Source: Microbacterium testaceum StLB037 (GTDB taxonomy: Bacteria; Actinomycetota; Actinomycetes; Actinomycetales; Microbacteriaceae). From it: 64,000 nucleotides of DNA. Shown here in pieces: positions 8,941 through 17,722 of this stretch (position 1 is its first letter; each line of letters opens with the position of its first letter). The stretch is from NCBI RefSeq assembly GCF_000202635.1, contig NC_015125.1:3472001-3536000 (forward strand), read 5' to 3'. A program made the position numbers and the translations under genes. A model generated the notes under the pieces. That model was not told where the DNA came from and did not search any database. It saw only the letters and a program-made list of their open reading frames with translations.

Positions 8941-9627
8941 ATGACCACGACCTCGACACCGCCGCGCCGCCCGTCGCCGGGTGCACGTCGTGCGCGCCGG
9001 GAGCGCCTGGCCACCTGGATCACGATCTCGGTCGTCCTCGTCATCTGCGGAGCCGCCGGCCTCGGGGCGTACGCGATGTCGCACTCGTGGTGGGTCGAGG
9101 CGGCGCCGGCTCCCGCGGCCGACCAGCAGCTCACGGACGGGCAGTCGCGCTTCGACCGCGCGGGCCTCGACTTCCTCAACCGCCAGCGCCTCGCCACCGT
9201 CGATGTCGTGGCCCCCGCTCCCGCGAGTGAACTCGGTCTTCCTTCGGACGGCGACACCCCGATCGAGACCCTCGTCCCTCTGACCGTGGACGTGCGCGGC
9301 GCCGAGGGTGTGCTGTCGTTCCCGGGCGTCTCATCCTTCGCCCTCACCACGTCGGGGGATCGGCTCGCGACCCTGACCGTGACGCCGGCCGCGAGCGGCA
9401 CGTGGATCACGATCCGCGCTGACCTCGAGAAGCGGGCGACGGAGTGGGGCTGGTCGACGGCGGACCTCGAGGATCTCGAGCGCAAAGTCGGTGAGGCGGG
9501 CCGTCAGGAGGGTGTCGCGCAGACGATGAGCCTGCCCGAGGCATCCGTCGACGGGATGACCGTGAGCGCGGACGTCACCGTCGACGCGGCGGGAGGGATC
9601 GCGCTGCAGTACGTCTTCGCGCGCTGA
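8941..9627 (+). CDS. Membrane-anchored hypothetical protein
   Basis: 228 residues, family not recognised. The N-terminus is proline- and arginine-rich (to about residue 22), followed by one transmembrane helix near residues 23-45 (TWITISVVLVICGAAGLGAY). The rest is an extracytoplasmic domain of about 180 residues with no cysteines. TAGGCA at 8929-8934 lies six bases before the ATG, consistent with a leaderless promoter right after the tRNA terminator. Similar single-pass proteins are common in Microbacteriaceae, but I cannot assign a role. Confidence 0.7.
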   Translation: MTTTSTPPRRPSPGARRARRERLATWITISVVLVICGAAGLGAYAMSHSWWVEAAPAPAADQQLTDGQSRFDRAGLDFLNRQRLATVDVVAPAPASELGLPSDGDTPIETLVPLTVDVRGAEGVLSFPGVSSFALTTSGDRLATLTVTPAASGTWITIRADLEKRATEWGWSTADLEDLERKVGEAGRQEGVAQTMSLPEASVDGMTVSADVTVDAAGGIALQYVFAR

Positions 9628-9674
9628 TTCGGGGTCTCGGAGCTCGCGCCCGATCGGCGCGCGACAATAGGTGC

Positions 9675-9911
9675 ATGGGACTCTTCATGCAGCGTCCGGA
9701 GGAACCGAGTGAATGGGCGGGACTCCCCGGCGAGCCCCTCCGGCCCCGGAGCCCGGCCGAGGTGCTCCCCGACGACGGGCCCGTGGATGCCGCTTCGGCC
9801 GGTCTTCTGGGAGTGGGGGACGTCCCCCTTTCGTCGATCTCGGTGCCGCTCGAGGTGGTGCATCCCCGCGAGAGCGACGTGTCGCCCGCTCCGGATGCCG
9901 ACGAGGACTGA
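9675..9911 (+). CDS. Small acidic hypothetical protein (78 aa)
   Basis: A short ORF in the 370-base gap between two better-supported genes. The product is acidic and proline-rich (ends DADED), without hydrophobic segments, cysteines or a known domain. It is probably cytoplasmic and partly disordered. Support comes from position, orientation with its neighbours, third-position G+C bias, and an AATAGGTGC sequence just before the ATG that could serve as a promoter or weak ribosome site. It could be spurious. Confidence 0.5.
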   Translation: MGLFMQRPEEPSEWAGLPGEPLRPRSPAEVLPDDGPVDAASAGLLGVGDVPLSSISVPLEVVHPRESDVSPAPDADED

Positions 9912-9996
9912 CGGGCGCTCGGCACAAGCGCCCGCATCCGCTCGCCGCGGGTGAGCCGGTTCGGACGGGAAGGCGCGCGCGACTTAGGGTGAAGCA

Positions 9997-10983
9997 GTGC
10001 GCGTTCGTCCCTTTGCCACCCTTCTGGTGCTTCTGGGTGCGGCGCTCACCGCCTGTGCGTCGCCCTCGATGACCCCGACCCTCTCCCCGTCGCCTTCGCT
10101 CGCGCCGAGTGCGAGCGTCAGTTCGCCGGCGCCCGAGGCCGCCTCCTCTTCCGGGTGCGGTGCGACGCCGCCGGCCCCCGTCGGCGCGACGACCGCCGGT
10201 TCGATCACCGTCGACGGACAGAGCCGCACGTACCTCCTGCACATCCCCGGCGGCTACGACGCCACGAAGCCGACCCCCGTCATCCTCGCGTTCCACGGTC
10301 ACGGGATGTCGCAGGGGGCTCTCGAGGGCTTCAGCGACCTCGAAGTCAGCGGGTCCCTTGTCGTCTACCCCAAGGCGGTGGGGAGCTCGCCCAAAGACGG
10401 GTGGCAGGGTGCGCCCTACGCGTCGGGCGCAGACGACGTGGCGTTCGTCTCCGCACTCATCGACACCCTCTCCGGTCGCTACTGCGTCGACACCGATCGA
10501 GTATCGGCGGTGGGGATCTCGAACGGCGGCGGATTCGTCGCCCTGTTGTCGTGCGCCCTCCCGCACCGCATCGCGGCCTTCGCCGTGGTCGCCGGAGCGA
10601 TCTACCCCGCCTTCAATCCGGGATGCCCGACGGCCGAACCCGTCCCCCTGATCGAGTTCCACGGCACGGCCGATCCCATCACCACGTTCGAGGGTGGGGA
10701 TCGCAACGGGACGCCCCTGGCATCCGTCCCGACATGGCTGGCGCGGGAGTCGCAGCGAAACGGCTGCGCCGCGACGCCGACGCGGACGAAGCTCGGCACC
10801 GACGTCGACCAGGACACCTGGACCGGATGCCAGGGGCGCGGTGCCCTGATCGCCTACCGCATCAACGGCGGAGGCCACACGTGGCCCGGCGCGGTCGCTG
10901 CGAGCGGGCCCGGCGTCACGACACAGACCATCTCGGCGACGTCTCTCGTCCTCGCCTTCTTCGCGGACCACCCGCGGCGGTGA
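9997..10983 (+). CDS. LpqC/PHB-depolymerase-like esterase lipoprotein
   Basis: 328-residue alpha/beta hydrolase. The signal peptide ends in a lipobox (LTAC, Cys about residue 19), so it should be anchored to the outer face of the membrane. A Ser/Thr/Pro-rich linker to about residue 55 precedes the hydrolase domain. The nucleophile is Ser175 in GISNGGG; the acid is probably Asp226 in HGTADPI and the base His294 in GGGHTWPG. The family includes secreted PHB depolymerases and feruloyl/acetylxylan esterases, so the substrate is open. TAGGGT ends six bases before the GTG start. Confidence 0.87.
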   Translation: MRVRPFATLLVLLGAALTACASPSMTPTLSPSPSLAPSASVSSPAPEAASSSGCGATPPAPVGATTAGSITVDGQSRTYLLHIPGGYDATKPTPVILAFHGHGMSQGALEGFSDLEVSGSLVVYPKAVGSSPKDGWQGAPYASGADDVAFVSALIDTLSGRYCVDTDRVSAVGISNGGGFVALLSCALPHRIAAFAVVAGAIYPAFNPGCPTAEPVPLIEFHGTADPITTFEGGDRNGTPLASVPTWLARESQRNGCAATPTRTKLGTDVDQDTWTGCQGRGALIAYRINGGGHTWPGAVAASGPGVTTQTISATSLVLAFFADHPRR

Positions 10984-11091
10984 CGGCGGCTCCTCCGGGA
11001 GCAAGCGCCCGTCGCGTCCGCGGATTCAGGAACGAGCGGGGTAGCATCCGGGACAACAGCGCCGGGGCGGCCCCGGCCGGGGAGGTCTGAC

Positions 11092-11526
11092 GTGAAGCGT
11101 TCGTCGTTCATCGTGGCAGGGGCTCTTGCGGCCGCTCTCCTCCTCGCCGGCTGCTCACCCGCCGCCGACTCGTCGTCCTCCGGCGGAGCGGACATCGGCT
11201 CGTCCTCGTCGGCGGTGAAGCCCGGGGCGTCGGCGAGCGCGCAGGCGCTTCCGCCGACGCTCGTGTCGCCGGGCGATCTCGACGGGCGGGACGTGACGGT
11301 CATCGTCGGGACCTCGCTCGTGATCGCCGCGCCCGACGGCACGGACGCCGAATGGACGGGGACGACCGCCGACCGCACCATCGCCGAGTTCTCGGCGGGC
11401 GGGGCCTCGGAGGGAGCGACGTTCCATCCCGGCTACATCGCGCGGGCGACGGGCACCACGGATGCCACCCTGACGGGACCGGACGGGAAGAACATCTCCT
11501 TCCGCATCTCCGTCGTGGCTCCCTAG
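11092..11526 (+). CDS. Small lipoprotein of unknown function
   Basis: 144 residues with a clear lipoprotein signal (lipobox LAGC, Cys about residue 22), a serine-rich linker, and a compact beta-rich domain rich in Gly and Thr (DGRDVTVIVGTSLVI). The domain may be Ig- or copper-binding-like, but this is not recognisable. Start GTG 11092 follows GGGGAGG. A TAGCAT hexamer at 11041 could be its -10. It precedes the envelope operon encoding the domain-repeat protein and subtilase but is separated from it by 126 bases with operator-like dyads. Confidence 0.75.
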   Translation: MKRSSFIVAGALAAALLLAGCSPAADSSSSGGADIGSSSSAVKPGASASAQALPPTLVSPGDLDGRDVTVIVGTSLVIAAPDGTDAEWTGTTADRTIAEFSAGGASEGATFHPGYIARATGTTDATLTGPDGKNISFRISVVAP

Positions 11527-11588
11527 CGGGCTCGCGCCGCGCCCGGCCTGTGACGATCGTGTTACGTCCGGGAATGGTCGCGAAAAAG

Positions 11589-11639
11589 TATGAAAAATTC
11601 CTTCATATCGTGCTTCACTGTACGCATCTCATCCGTACA
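11589..11639. promoter_or_regulatory. Two dyad sites upstream of the secreted protein/subtilase operon
   Basis: TATGAA (11589-11594) with TTCATA (11602-11607) is a 6-bp dyad with a 7-base spacer. TGTACG (11619-11624) with CGTACA (11634-11639) is a second 6-bp dyad with a 9-base spacer. They lie in an unusually A+T-rich stretch 14-64 bases before the ATG at 11653. The spacing suits regulator binding over a promoter. The regulator is unknown. Confidence 0.5.
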
Positions 11640-11652
11640 CCCAGAGGCCCTT

Positions 11653-13350
11653 ATGAAGAAACCTTGGATCACCGCCGGCGCGGCTCTCGCTGCCGTCGTG
11701 CTCGTCGGCAGCGTTGCCGGCACCGTCGCCGTCGCGCAGAGCGGTTCTCCCGCTCCCGCAGACCCGAACTCGAACGCCGCGGTCGCGGCATCCGTCGCCG
11801 ATCTGGATCGTTCCGGCTCGTTCTCGCTCGCCGAGACGGAGGCGACCGCCGCGATCGATGACAGCCGTGTCATCGCCGCCGCCCCCGAGGCCGACACCCG
11901 GGTGCCGGTGACGCTCGACGTGTCGAGCATCGAGCAGTACTGGCTGTGGGCCGGCGGCGTGAGCGTGACCGCGCACGGCCTCACGCCCGGGGCCGAGGTC
12001 GAGATCGGGATCGTCTTCGCCTCCGGCACGACGTTTCACTGGGCGCCCGTCACGGCCGACGCCGACGGGAACGTCGTCACCCAGGTGCGCACGCTCGACG
12101 TCGACCCCGAGAACACGCGGCCCGAAGCAGGACTCGCGCAGATCACCGTCACCTCGTCGGCGGGGGAGGCGGGCTCGGCGCTCCTGCGTGTCACCGCCAC
12201 CACCGATGCCCTGACGGTGTCGACCGACCCCGTGACCATCAGTCAAGACGCCTTCCTCGACGCACCCGTCACGATCCACGCCGGCGGCTTCACCCCGATG
12301 ACGAAGGTGTTCTTCAACCTCGGTATGCCCGATACGACCATGGTCGGCGTCGGCGAGAACGAGGGGCTCCACTCCGACGAGAACGGCGACTTCTCGTACT
12401 CGCTGCAGATGAACTCGGTCAACGCGCAGGTGGGCACGTGGCTGGTGAGCCTGATCTCGGCGGACGAGGGTCAGAGCGGATCCGCGACGTTCCAGGTGAC
12501 CGCCGGCGCGGAGCGCGTCGCGGACAAGAAGGTCACTCCCGCAAGCTCCGAGATCTCCGTCGCCGATTTCGTCGCCGAGCCGGGCATGCGCTTCACGCTC
12601 GACGGGTTCCTCGCCTTCGACACGTACGAGCTGCTCCTGACCACCTCTCGCGGGTACACGGCGTCGCTCGGCATCTCGCGCACCAACGGCGAGGGGCACC
12701 ACAGCAACGCGATCACGAGCCCCGAAGGCATCCCCGAGGGCGTCTACACCGTGACGGCGCGATCGACCACGACGGGTGACTACGCTTCCGGCACGTTCCG
12801 CGTGACGGGGAACCCGACGGCTCCGGCATCCGAGATCTCCCTCTCGACCGGCACGGTGAGCGCGGATGCTCTCGCCGACCCGTCGGCGGGTGTCGTCGTC
12901 CGCGGGCGGGACATCACCCCGGACACGTCGTTCCGCGTGTCGCTGCGCAACGCCGCGTGGGAGCGTCAGCCCCTGCTCGTCGGCGCGGACGCCTACGTGA
13001 ACGTGGGCGCGGATGGGGTGCTCTCCCTGCCGCTGGTCACGCTGCAGACCCTCGCCGCCGGAACCTACACCGTGTGGATCGAAGGCGGCGGGGGAGCGGC
13101 GGCATACAACGCCCACCTTCCGCTCGAGGTGACGGCGGCCCCGGCCGCGGCCCCCGAGGCCTCGCCCACGCCGGAGACGCGTCTCGCCCCCGTCGAGCAG
13201 GCGCCCGTCGCTCCGCAGCCTTCGCCGGTCGCGCCCGAGACACCGGCTCCGGCCCCGTCGCCGAGTGCGTCGCCGACTCCCACCCCCGACCCGTTCGAGG
13301 ACTTCGCGCCGGACCCGGCGATGCCCGTCCCGACCGTCCCGACCCGCTGA
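11653..13350 (+). CDS. Secreted repeat-domain surface protein
   Basis: 565 residues. A Sec signal peptide (KKPWITAGAALAAVVLVGSV, cleavage near residue 30) leads to about four beta-sandwich-like repeats of roughly 100-110 residues. Each is Val/Thr-rich with recurring GLTPGAEVEI, GGFTPMTKVFF and GRDITPDTSFRV segments, as in Ig-like or IPT/TIG modules. The last 70 residues are a Pro/Ala/Thr stalk with no sorting signal or TM helix, so it may be released or wall-associated. I chose ATG 11653 for the signal peptide. Only 12 bases separate it from the subtilase gene, so the two are surely co-transcribed. Confidence 0.85.
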   Translation: MKKPWITAGAALAAVVLVGSVAGTVAVAQSGSPAPADPNSNAAVAASVADLDRSGSFSLAETEATAAIDDSRVIAAAPEADTRVPVTLDVSSIEQYWLWAGGVSVTAHGLTPGAEVEIGIVFASGTTFHWAPVTADADGNVVTQVRTLDVDPENTRPEAGLAQITVTSSAGEAGSALLRVTATTDALTVSTDPVTISQDAFLDAPVTIHAGGFTPMTKVFFNLGMPDTTMVGVGENEGLHSDENGDFSYSLQMNSVNAQVGTWLVSLISADEGQSGSATFQVTAGAERVADKKVTPASSEISVADFVAEPGMRFTLDGFLAFDTYELLLTTSRGYTASLGISRTNGEGHHSNAITSPEGIPEGVYTVTARSTTTGDYASGTFRVTGNPTAPASEISLSTGTVSADALADPSAGVVVRGRDITPDTSFRVSLRNAAWERQPLLVGADAYVNVGADGVLSLPLVTLQTLAAGTYTVWIEGGGGAAAYNAHLPLEVTAAPAAAPEASPTPETRLAPVEQAPVAPQPSPVAPETPAPAPSPSASPTPTPDPFEDFAPDPAMPVPTVPTR

Positions 13351-13362
13351 ATACAGGAACCC

Positions 13363-16300
13363 ATGATCACTCCACATTCGGCGCGCTCGCGCGCCTGCGC
13401 CCTGGTCGGAACCGGCCTCCTCGCGACCACGCTGTCGCTCGGTGCCGCTCTGCCCGCCGGGGCCGCCCCCGCCGGTCTCGATGAGATCGCCCTCGCCCCC
13501 GCCGGCCCCGGCAGCGGGACGCCGTTGCCCGACTCCGTCCTGTCCGCCGTGGGGAAGGTCGACGTCTTCGTCCAGACGCGCGGCGACAGCGCCCTCGGCG
13601 TGAGCAGTGCGCGCCGGGCGCAGGGCGCGCCGGAAGACGCGGCGACCGCGGCCGCGGCGGAGACCGCCGCGCGCAACGCCGAGGTCACCGAGCGCGTCTC
13701 CGACGCTCTCGGACAGATCGATCCGGATGCCACGGTGCTCTACACCTCGACCTACTCGGTGCCCGGGATCGCCGTGAGCGCCGACGCAGACACGCTTCGC
13801 CAGCTCGCCGAGCGCTCGGATGTCGAGAAGGTCTCGCGCATCGTGTCGCAGTCGATCGAGCTTCCGGCCGCGGACGGAGCGACGCCGTCGAACGCGGCCT
13901 CCGACGCCCTCACCCGCGCGGTCAACGCGTGGCAGCAGGCCGGTCGTACCGGGAAGGACGTGACGGTCGCCGTCGTGGACACGGGGGTGGACTACACCCA
14001 CGCCGACTTCGGCGGACCCGGCACCACGGAGGCGTACCAGCAGGCCTTGGCCTCGACCGACGCGCCCGACGCGAGCTGGTTCGACGCCGCCAAGTACCTC
14101 GGCGGCTGGGACTTCGCCGGCCCCTCGTACAACGGTGCGAACGGCACCCCGGCGTACGACCCGATCCCGCGCCCGGACGCCAACCCGATCGACGGCCCGG
14201 GCGGAAACCACGGCACGCACGTCGCCGGCACCGCCGTCGGACTCGGCGTCGACAAGGACTCCCGGACGTTCCGGGGCGACTACACGACGCTGTCGTCGGA
14301 GAGCGTCCGCTCGCAGTTCTCGATCGGCCCCGGTTCCGCCCCGGAAGCCGGTCTCGTCGCGCTGAAGGTGTTCGGCGACAACGGCGGCAGCACCTCTCTC
14401 ACCGGGGCGGCGCTGGAGTGGATCGCGGAGAAGGTGGCATCCGGAACCTCCATCGATGTCGTCAACCTCTCGCTGGGCACGAACTACGGCGCGATCGACG
14501 ACCCCGACAACGCCAAGCTCCAGGTGCTCGTCGACGCGGGAGTGCTCCCGGTGGTCGCGGCCGGCAACTCCGGCGACGTCACCGACATCGCGGGCAGCCC
14601 CGGCACCACGATGGGCGCGCTGACCGTCGCCGCGTCGTCGAGCGGACACGGCCTCGCGGACGCGGCGTTGGCCACGGTCGGTGATCCCGCGCAGAACGCC
14701 GCCGAGAAGATCAAGGTCCAGTACTCGCAGGAGTACGGCTGGGACTTCGACGTCGCCCGCAACGTCGTCGCCCTGTCGGACACCACCAACGCGGACGGCT
14801 GCAAGCCGTTCAGCGCCGCGGACCGCCCGCGCGTCGCCGGCAAGATCGTCTGGCTCGAGTGGGACGACGCGGACGTCGCGTGCGGTTCGGCGACGCGGTT
14901 CGACAACGCCGACGACGCGGGTGCCGTGGGGGTCGTGCTGACCAGCCAGGCCAACTCCTTCGAGAACGGCATCGCGGGGAACTCCGCGATTCCCGGCGCC
15001 CAGCTCACCGGTGACTCCACGAACGCCCTCCGCCCCGCGATGGAGGAGGGACGTCTCGTGATCGAGATGCGCTCGGACCTGCGTCGCACCATCGAGGTGT
15101 TCGACTCCTCGCGGGTGGACACCGCGGCATCCTTCACGTCCCGGGGAACGCACGGGTCGATCGACAACGTGCTCAAGCCCGACGTGTCGGCGCCCGGAGT
15201 CTCGGTCGTCTCGGCCGGGAACGGCAGCGGGACCGGGCTCGAGGTGCTCAGCGGCACCTCGATGGCGGCCCCGCACGCCGCAGGCGTCGCCGCCCTCGTC
15301 GTCCAGGCGCACCCGGACTGGTCGGCCGAGCGCGTCAAGCAGAAGGTCATGAACACGGCCGCGCACGACATCGTCACCGCGGGGGAGAACCCGATCGCCT
15401 ACGGCCCCGCTCGCGTGGGCGTCGGTCGCGTCGATGCGCTGGCCGCCGTCGAGGGCGACATCGACCTGCGATCGGTCGAGAACGGCGACCTGATCAGTGC
15501 GTCGTTCGGCGTGATCGACGTCGGCACCGAACCCGTCGTGCAGACGCGCACGGTCTCGGTCGGCAACGACGGGACGGATGCCGCCACCCTCGACCTGCGG
15601 TACTCGCCGCGCACGGAGACGCCCGGCGTCGCCTACGAGGTCAGCCCCGCGAACGTCACGGTTCCCGCCGGGGGAAGCGTCGACGTGACGCTCACTCTGC
15701 GGATCGAGGACCCGGCGGCTCTGCGTCGCACGCTCGACCCGACCATGGAATCGCAGACCGGGGGAGCGCCGCGGCAGTACCTCGCCGACGCCTCGGGAGT
15801 GCTCGAGGCCACCGGCCCCGCGGGCACCTATCCCGTGCGTCTCGCCGTGTACTCGGCTCCGCGGCCGTACTCCGAGACGCATGCCGAGGGACTCGCGTTC
15901 GACGGCACGGGCGGCACGCTCACGATCGACGGGCGCGGGCTCGACCAGGGCGAGGGGAGCGAGCGGTACCGCTCGATGATGGTGCCGCTCATCCTCGGAG
16001 CGACCGACCCCGACGACACCTTCCCGGACACGTCGGCGCAGCACACGCTGGAGAGCGCCGACATCCTCGCGGTGGGTGCCTCGTCGACCGCGTCGCTGCT
16101 GGACGATCCGACCGAGGGCGTGCTGACGTTCGGACTGCAGATGGACGGCGAATGGGCGCGGATGTCGCCCCTGACCTGGCCTATGGTGCAGCTCGACGTC
16201 AACGGTGACACCCGTGCCGACTTCATCGTGCAGGTGCAGCCCGGCGACGCCGGGGACGTGCCCGTGGCGATGACGATCGACGCCGTGACCGGTGACCTGA

Positions 16301-16908
16301 TCGAGGAACGGCCCGTGAACGGCGTGTTCGGCGACCAGGGGACGAACGTGTTCGACAACACCGTCCTGACGATGTCGACCTCGCTGAAAGCGCTCGGCTA
16401 CACGACCGGGACCACGCAGACGACGGTGCGCTACCTCGCGCAGACCCGCTCGTACTACAACCCCGCGTTCGACGGCGGGTACCAGAGCGCGCTCGTGGAT
16501 CAGACGGATGCCGCCACCATCGACGCCTACGCTCCGGCGCTGTCGTTCGGTGAGAGCGGGACCGCGATGTTCGCGGACGCGGCGGGATCGGTTCCCGTGA
16601 CCCGTGCGGGGGACGCGGCGCCCCAGGTGCTTGTGCTGCACCTGCACGGCGAGGGCGACGCCCGCGCCGAGATCGTCACCCCGACGATCGCCGGGGGACC
16701 GACACCGACGCCGACCGACCCGGCCCCGAGCCCGTCGGCGTCGAACCCGGACGGCGGAGGCTCCACCCCGCCGGGTGCCTCGCCGAAGCCCCAGGCTCTC
16801 GCCTCGACCGGACTGGACGGGGTCGCGCTCGTGTGGCTCGGCGCCGGTGCGGCCGCCGCGCTGGTCGCGGGAGCGGCCCTCGTGTGGCGTCGCCGCCAGC
16901 GGTCCTGA
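13363..16908 (+). CDS. Cell-wall-anchored S8 subtilisin-family serine protease with LAXTG sortase motif
   Basis: 1181 residues. Order: signal peptide (1-35), inhibitor-I9-like propeptide (about 60-165), S8 catalytic domain with Asp206 (VAVVDTGVDYTHADF), His283 (GGNHGTHVAGT), oxyanion Asn (AAGNSGD) and Ser633 (LSGTSMAAPHAAGVAAL). A PA-like domain is inserted between His and Ser (about 440-600). A Fn3-like domain starts near 720 and an FG-GAP-like segment near 940. A proline-rich stalk ends in LASTG (1146-1150), a hydrophobic helix and RRRQRS. LAXTG is the known class E sortase signal of high-G+C Gram-positives. Other actinobacterial subtilases (vpr/C5a-peptidase type) share this build. Confidence 0.94.
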   Translation: MITPHSARSRACALVGTGLLATTLSLGAALPAGAAPAGLDEIALAPAGPGSGTPLPDSVLSAVGKVDVFVQTRGDSALGVSSARRAQGAPEDAATAAAAETAARNAEVTERVSDALGQIDPDATVLYTSTYSVPGIAVSADADTLRQLAERSDVEKVSRIVSQSIELPAADGATPSNAASDALTRAVNAWQQAGRTGKDVTVAVVDTGVDYTHADFGGPGTTEAYQQALASTDAPDASWFDAAKYLGGWDFAGPSYNGANGTPAYDPIPRPDANPIDGPGGNHGTHVAGTAVGLGVDKDSRTFRGDYTTLSSESVRSQFSIGPGSAPEAGLVALKVFGDNGGSTSLTGAALEWIAEKVASGTSIDVVNLSLGTNYGAIDDPDNAKLQVLVDAGVLPVVAAGNSGDVTDIAGSPGTTMGALTVAASSSGHGLADAALATVGDPAQNAAEKIKVQYSQEYGWDFDVARNVVALSDTTNADGCKPFSAADRPRVAGKIVWLEWDDADVACGSATRFDNADDAGAVGVVLTSQANSFENGIAGNSAIPGAQLTGDSTNALRPAMEEGRLVIEMRSDLRRTIEVFDSSRVDTAASFTSRGTHGSIDNVLKPDVSAPGVSVVSAGNGSGTGLEVLSGTSMAAPHAAGVAALVVQAHPDWSAERVKQKVMNTAAHDIVTAGENPIAYGPARVGVGRVDALAAVEGDIDLRSVENGDLISASFGVIDVGTEPVVQTRTVSVGNDGTDAATLDLRYSPRTETPGVAYEVSPANVTVPAGGSVDVTLTLRIEDPAALRRTLDPTMESQTGGAPRQYLADASGVLEATGPAGTYPVRLAVYSAPRPYSETHAEGLAFDGTGGTLTIDGRGLDQGEGSERYRSMMVPLILGATDPDDTFPDTSAQHTLESADILAVGASSTASLLDDPTEGVLTFGLQMDGEWARMSPLTWPMVQLDVNGDTRADFIVQVQPGDAGDVPVAMTIDAVTGDLIEERPVNGVFGDQGTNVFDNTVLTMSTSLKALGYTTGTTQTTVRYLAQTRSYYNPAFDGGYQSALVDQTDAATIDAYAPALSFGESGTAMFADAAGSVPVTRAGDAAPQVLVLHLHGEGDARAEIVTPTIAGGPTPTPTDPAPSPSASNPDGGGSTPPGASPKPQALASTGLDGVALVWLGAGAAAALVAGAALVWRRRQRS

Positions 16909-16979
16909 GCACGGCCACGGCGGGCGTCGCGCGTCCCTCGGGGTGCGCGGCGTCCGCCGACGCGGCAGACTGGGACGTC

Positions 16980-17555
16980 ATGTCCGGTCAGACGCTCGTC
17001 ATCTCCGATCCCCGCGCGGTTCGCGCCATGGCGAACCCCCTGCGCATGGTCGTGGTCGACGAGCTGTACCGACGTCAGGGCCCGGCGACGGCCACCGAAC
17101 TCGCCGAGCTCGTCGGTCTCACGCCGAGCGCGATGAGCTACCACCTGCGTGCCGCGGAATCCACGGGGCTCATCCGGCGCGGCGAGTCCACGGATGGGCG
17201 CGAGCGCCCCTGGCTGCCGGCCGCACCGAGCTATTCGCTGGTCGCGAGCGTCGAGTCCGACGCCGTCCAGCGCATGGTGCTGATCGATTCGCGCCTGACG
17301 CCGATGCGTCAGCGCATGGAAGAACTTCTGGCCGCGCGTTCGGTGCGAGCTCCGGATGCCGACATCGTCTACATGGTGCTGCGGACCGGGCAGCTGCTGC
17401 TCAGCGCCGAGGAGGTCGGGCAGCTCCAGGACCGTGTGATGGACGTCTTCGACGAGTTCGAAGCCCTCAGCGCTGACCGCACCGAGGAAGGCGACTTCCG
17501 TCGCGGACGCTACATGTGGTCCATCGTCCCCGAGAAGGTACAGCCCGAGGACTGA
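16980..17555 (+). CDS. ArsR-like winged-helix transcriptional regulator
   Basis: 191 residues. Residues 10-85 form an ArsR/HTH_20-type winged helix: AMANPLRMVVVDELYRRQ, then TATELAELVGLTPSAMSYHL as recognition helix, then wing ESTGLIRRGES. The C-terminal half is helical and probably a dimerisation or effector domain. No metal-binding Cys pair (ELCVCDL type) is present, so metal sensing is unlikely. ATG 16980 has CAGACT eight bases upstream. It is followed by a GGATGCC/GGCATCC hairpin. The target is unknown; the preceding surface operon is a candidate. Confidence 0.85.
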   Translation: MSGQTLVISDPRAVRAMANPLRMVVVDELYRRQGPATATELAELVGLTPSAMSYHLRAAESTGLIRRGESTDGRERPWLPAAPSYSLVASVESDAVQRMVLIDSRLTPMRQRMEELLAARSVRAPDADIVYMVLRTGQLLLSAEEVGQLQDRVMDVFDEFEALSADRTEEGDFRRGRYMWSIVPEKVQPED

Positions 17556-17584
17556 ATCCCCGGGCGCCGCGAGTGCGCCCGATT

Positions 17585-17640
17585 CCGGATGCCGGGAGTC
17601 GACCGAGCGCGACCGTGCAGCGCCCGGGCTCGGCATCCGG
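17585..17640 (+). terminator. Inverted GGATGCC pair, probable terminator
   Basis: CCGGATGCCG (17585-17594) and CGGCATCCGG (17631-17640) form a perfect 10-bp stem around a 36-base G+C-rich loop that can fold further. It lies 29 bases after the winged-helix gene stop and before the fructose operon promoter. The arms are copies of the heptamer repeated across the window. Confidence 0.55.
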
Positions 17641-17668
17641 CGTGCCGGAAAGCCATGTGGCATTTCTG

Positions 17669-17697
17669 TTGCTGTGTGTGGGTTCGTGTTGTATCGT
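17669..17697 (+). promoter_or_regulatory. Putative promoter of the fructose PTS operon
   Basis: TTGCTG (17669-17674), a 17-base spacer and TATCGT (17692-17697) lie 25 bases before the GTG start of the DeoR gene. GTGTGGG occurs in direct repeat at 17676 and again at 17696, flanking and overlapping the -10. These are good candidates for the regulator's own binding sites. AAGGAG at 17711-17716 is the ribosome site. Confidence 0.6.
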
Positions 17698-17722
17698 GTG
17701 GGAATCCTCGAAGGAGATCCCC

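Noticed and set aside
11629..16647. 1672-codon minus-strand open frame opposite the subtilase operon
   Set aside because: Product is Arg/Gly/Val/Asp-rich low-complexity sequence without domains. It is the antisense shadow of two well-supported genes in high-G+C DNA.
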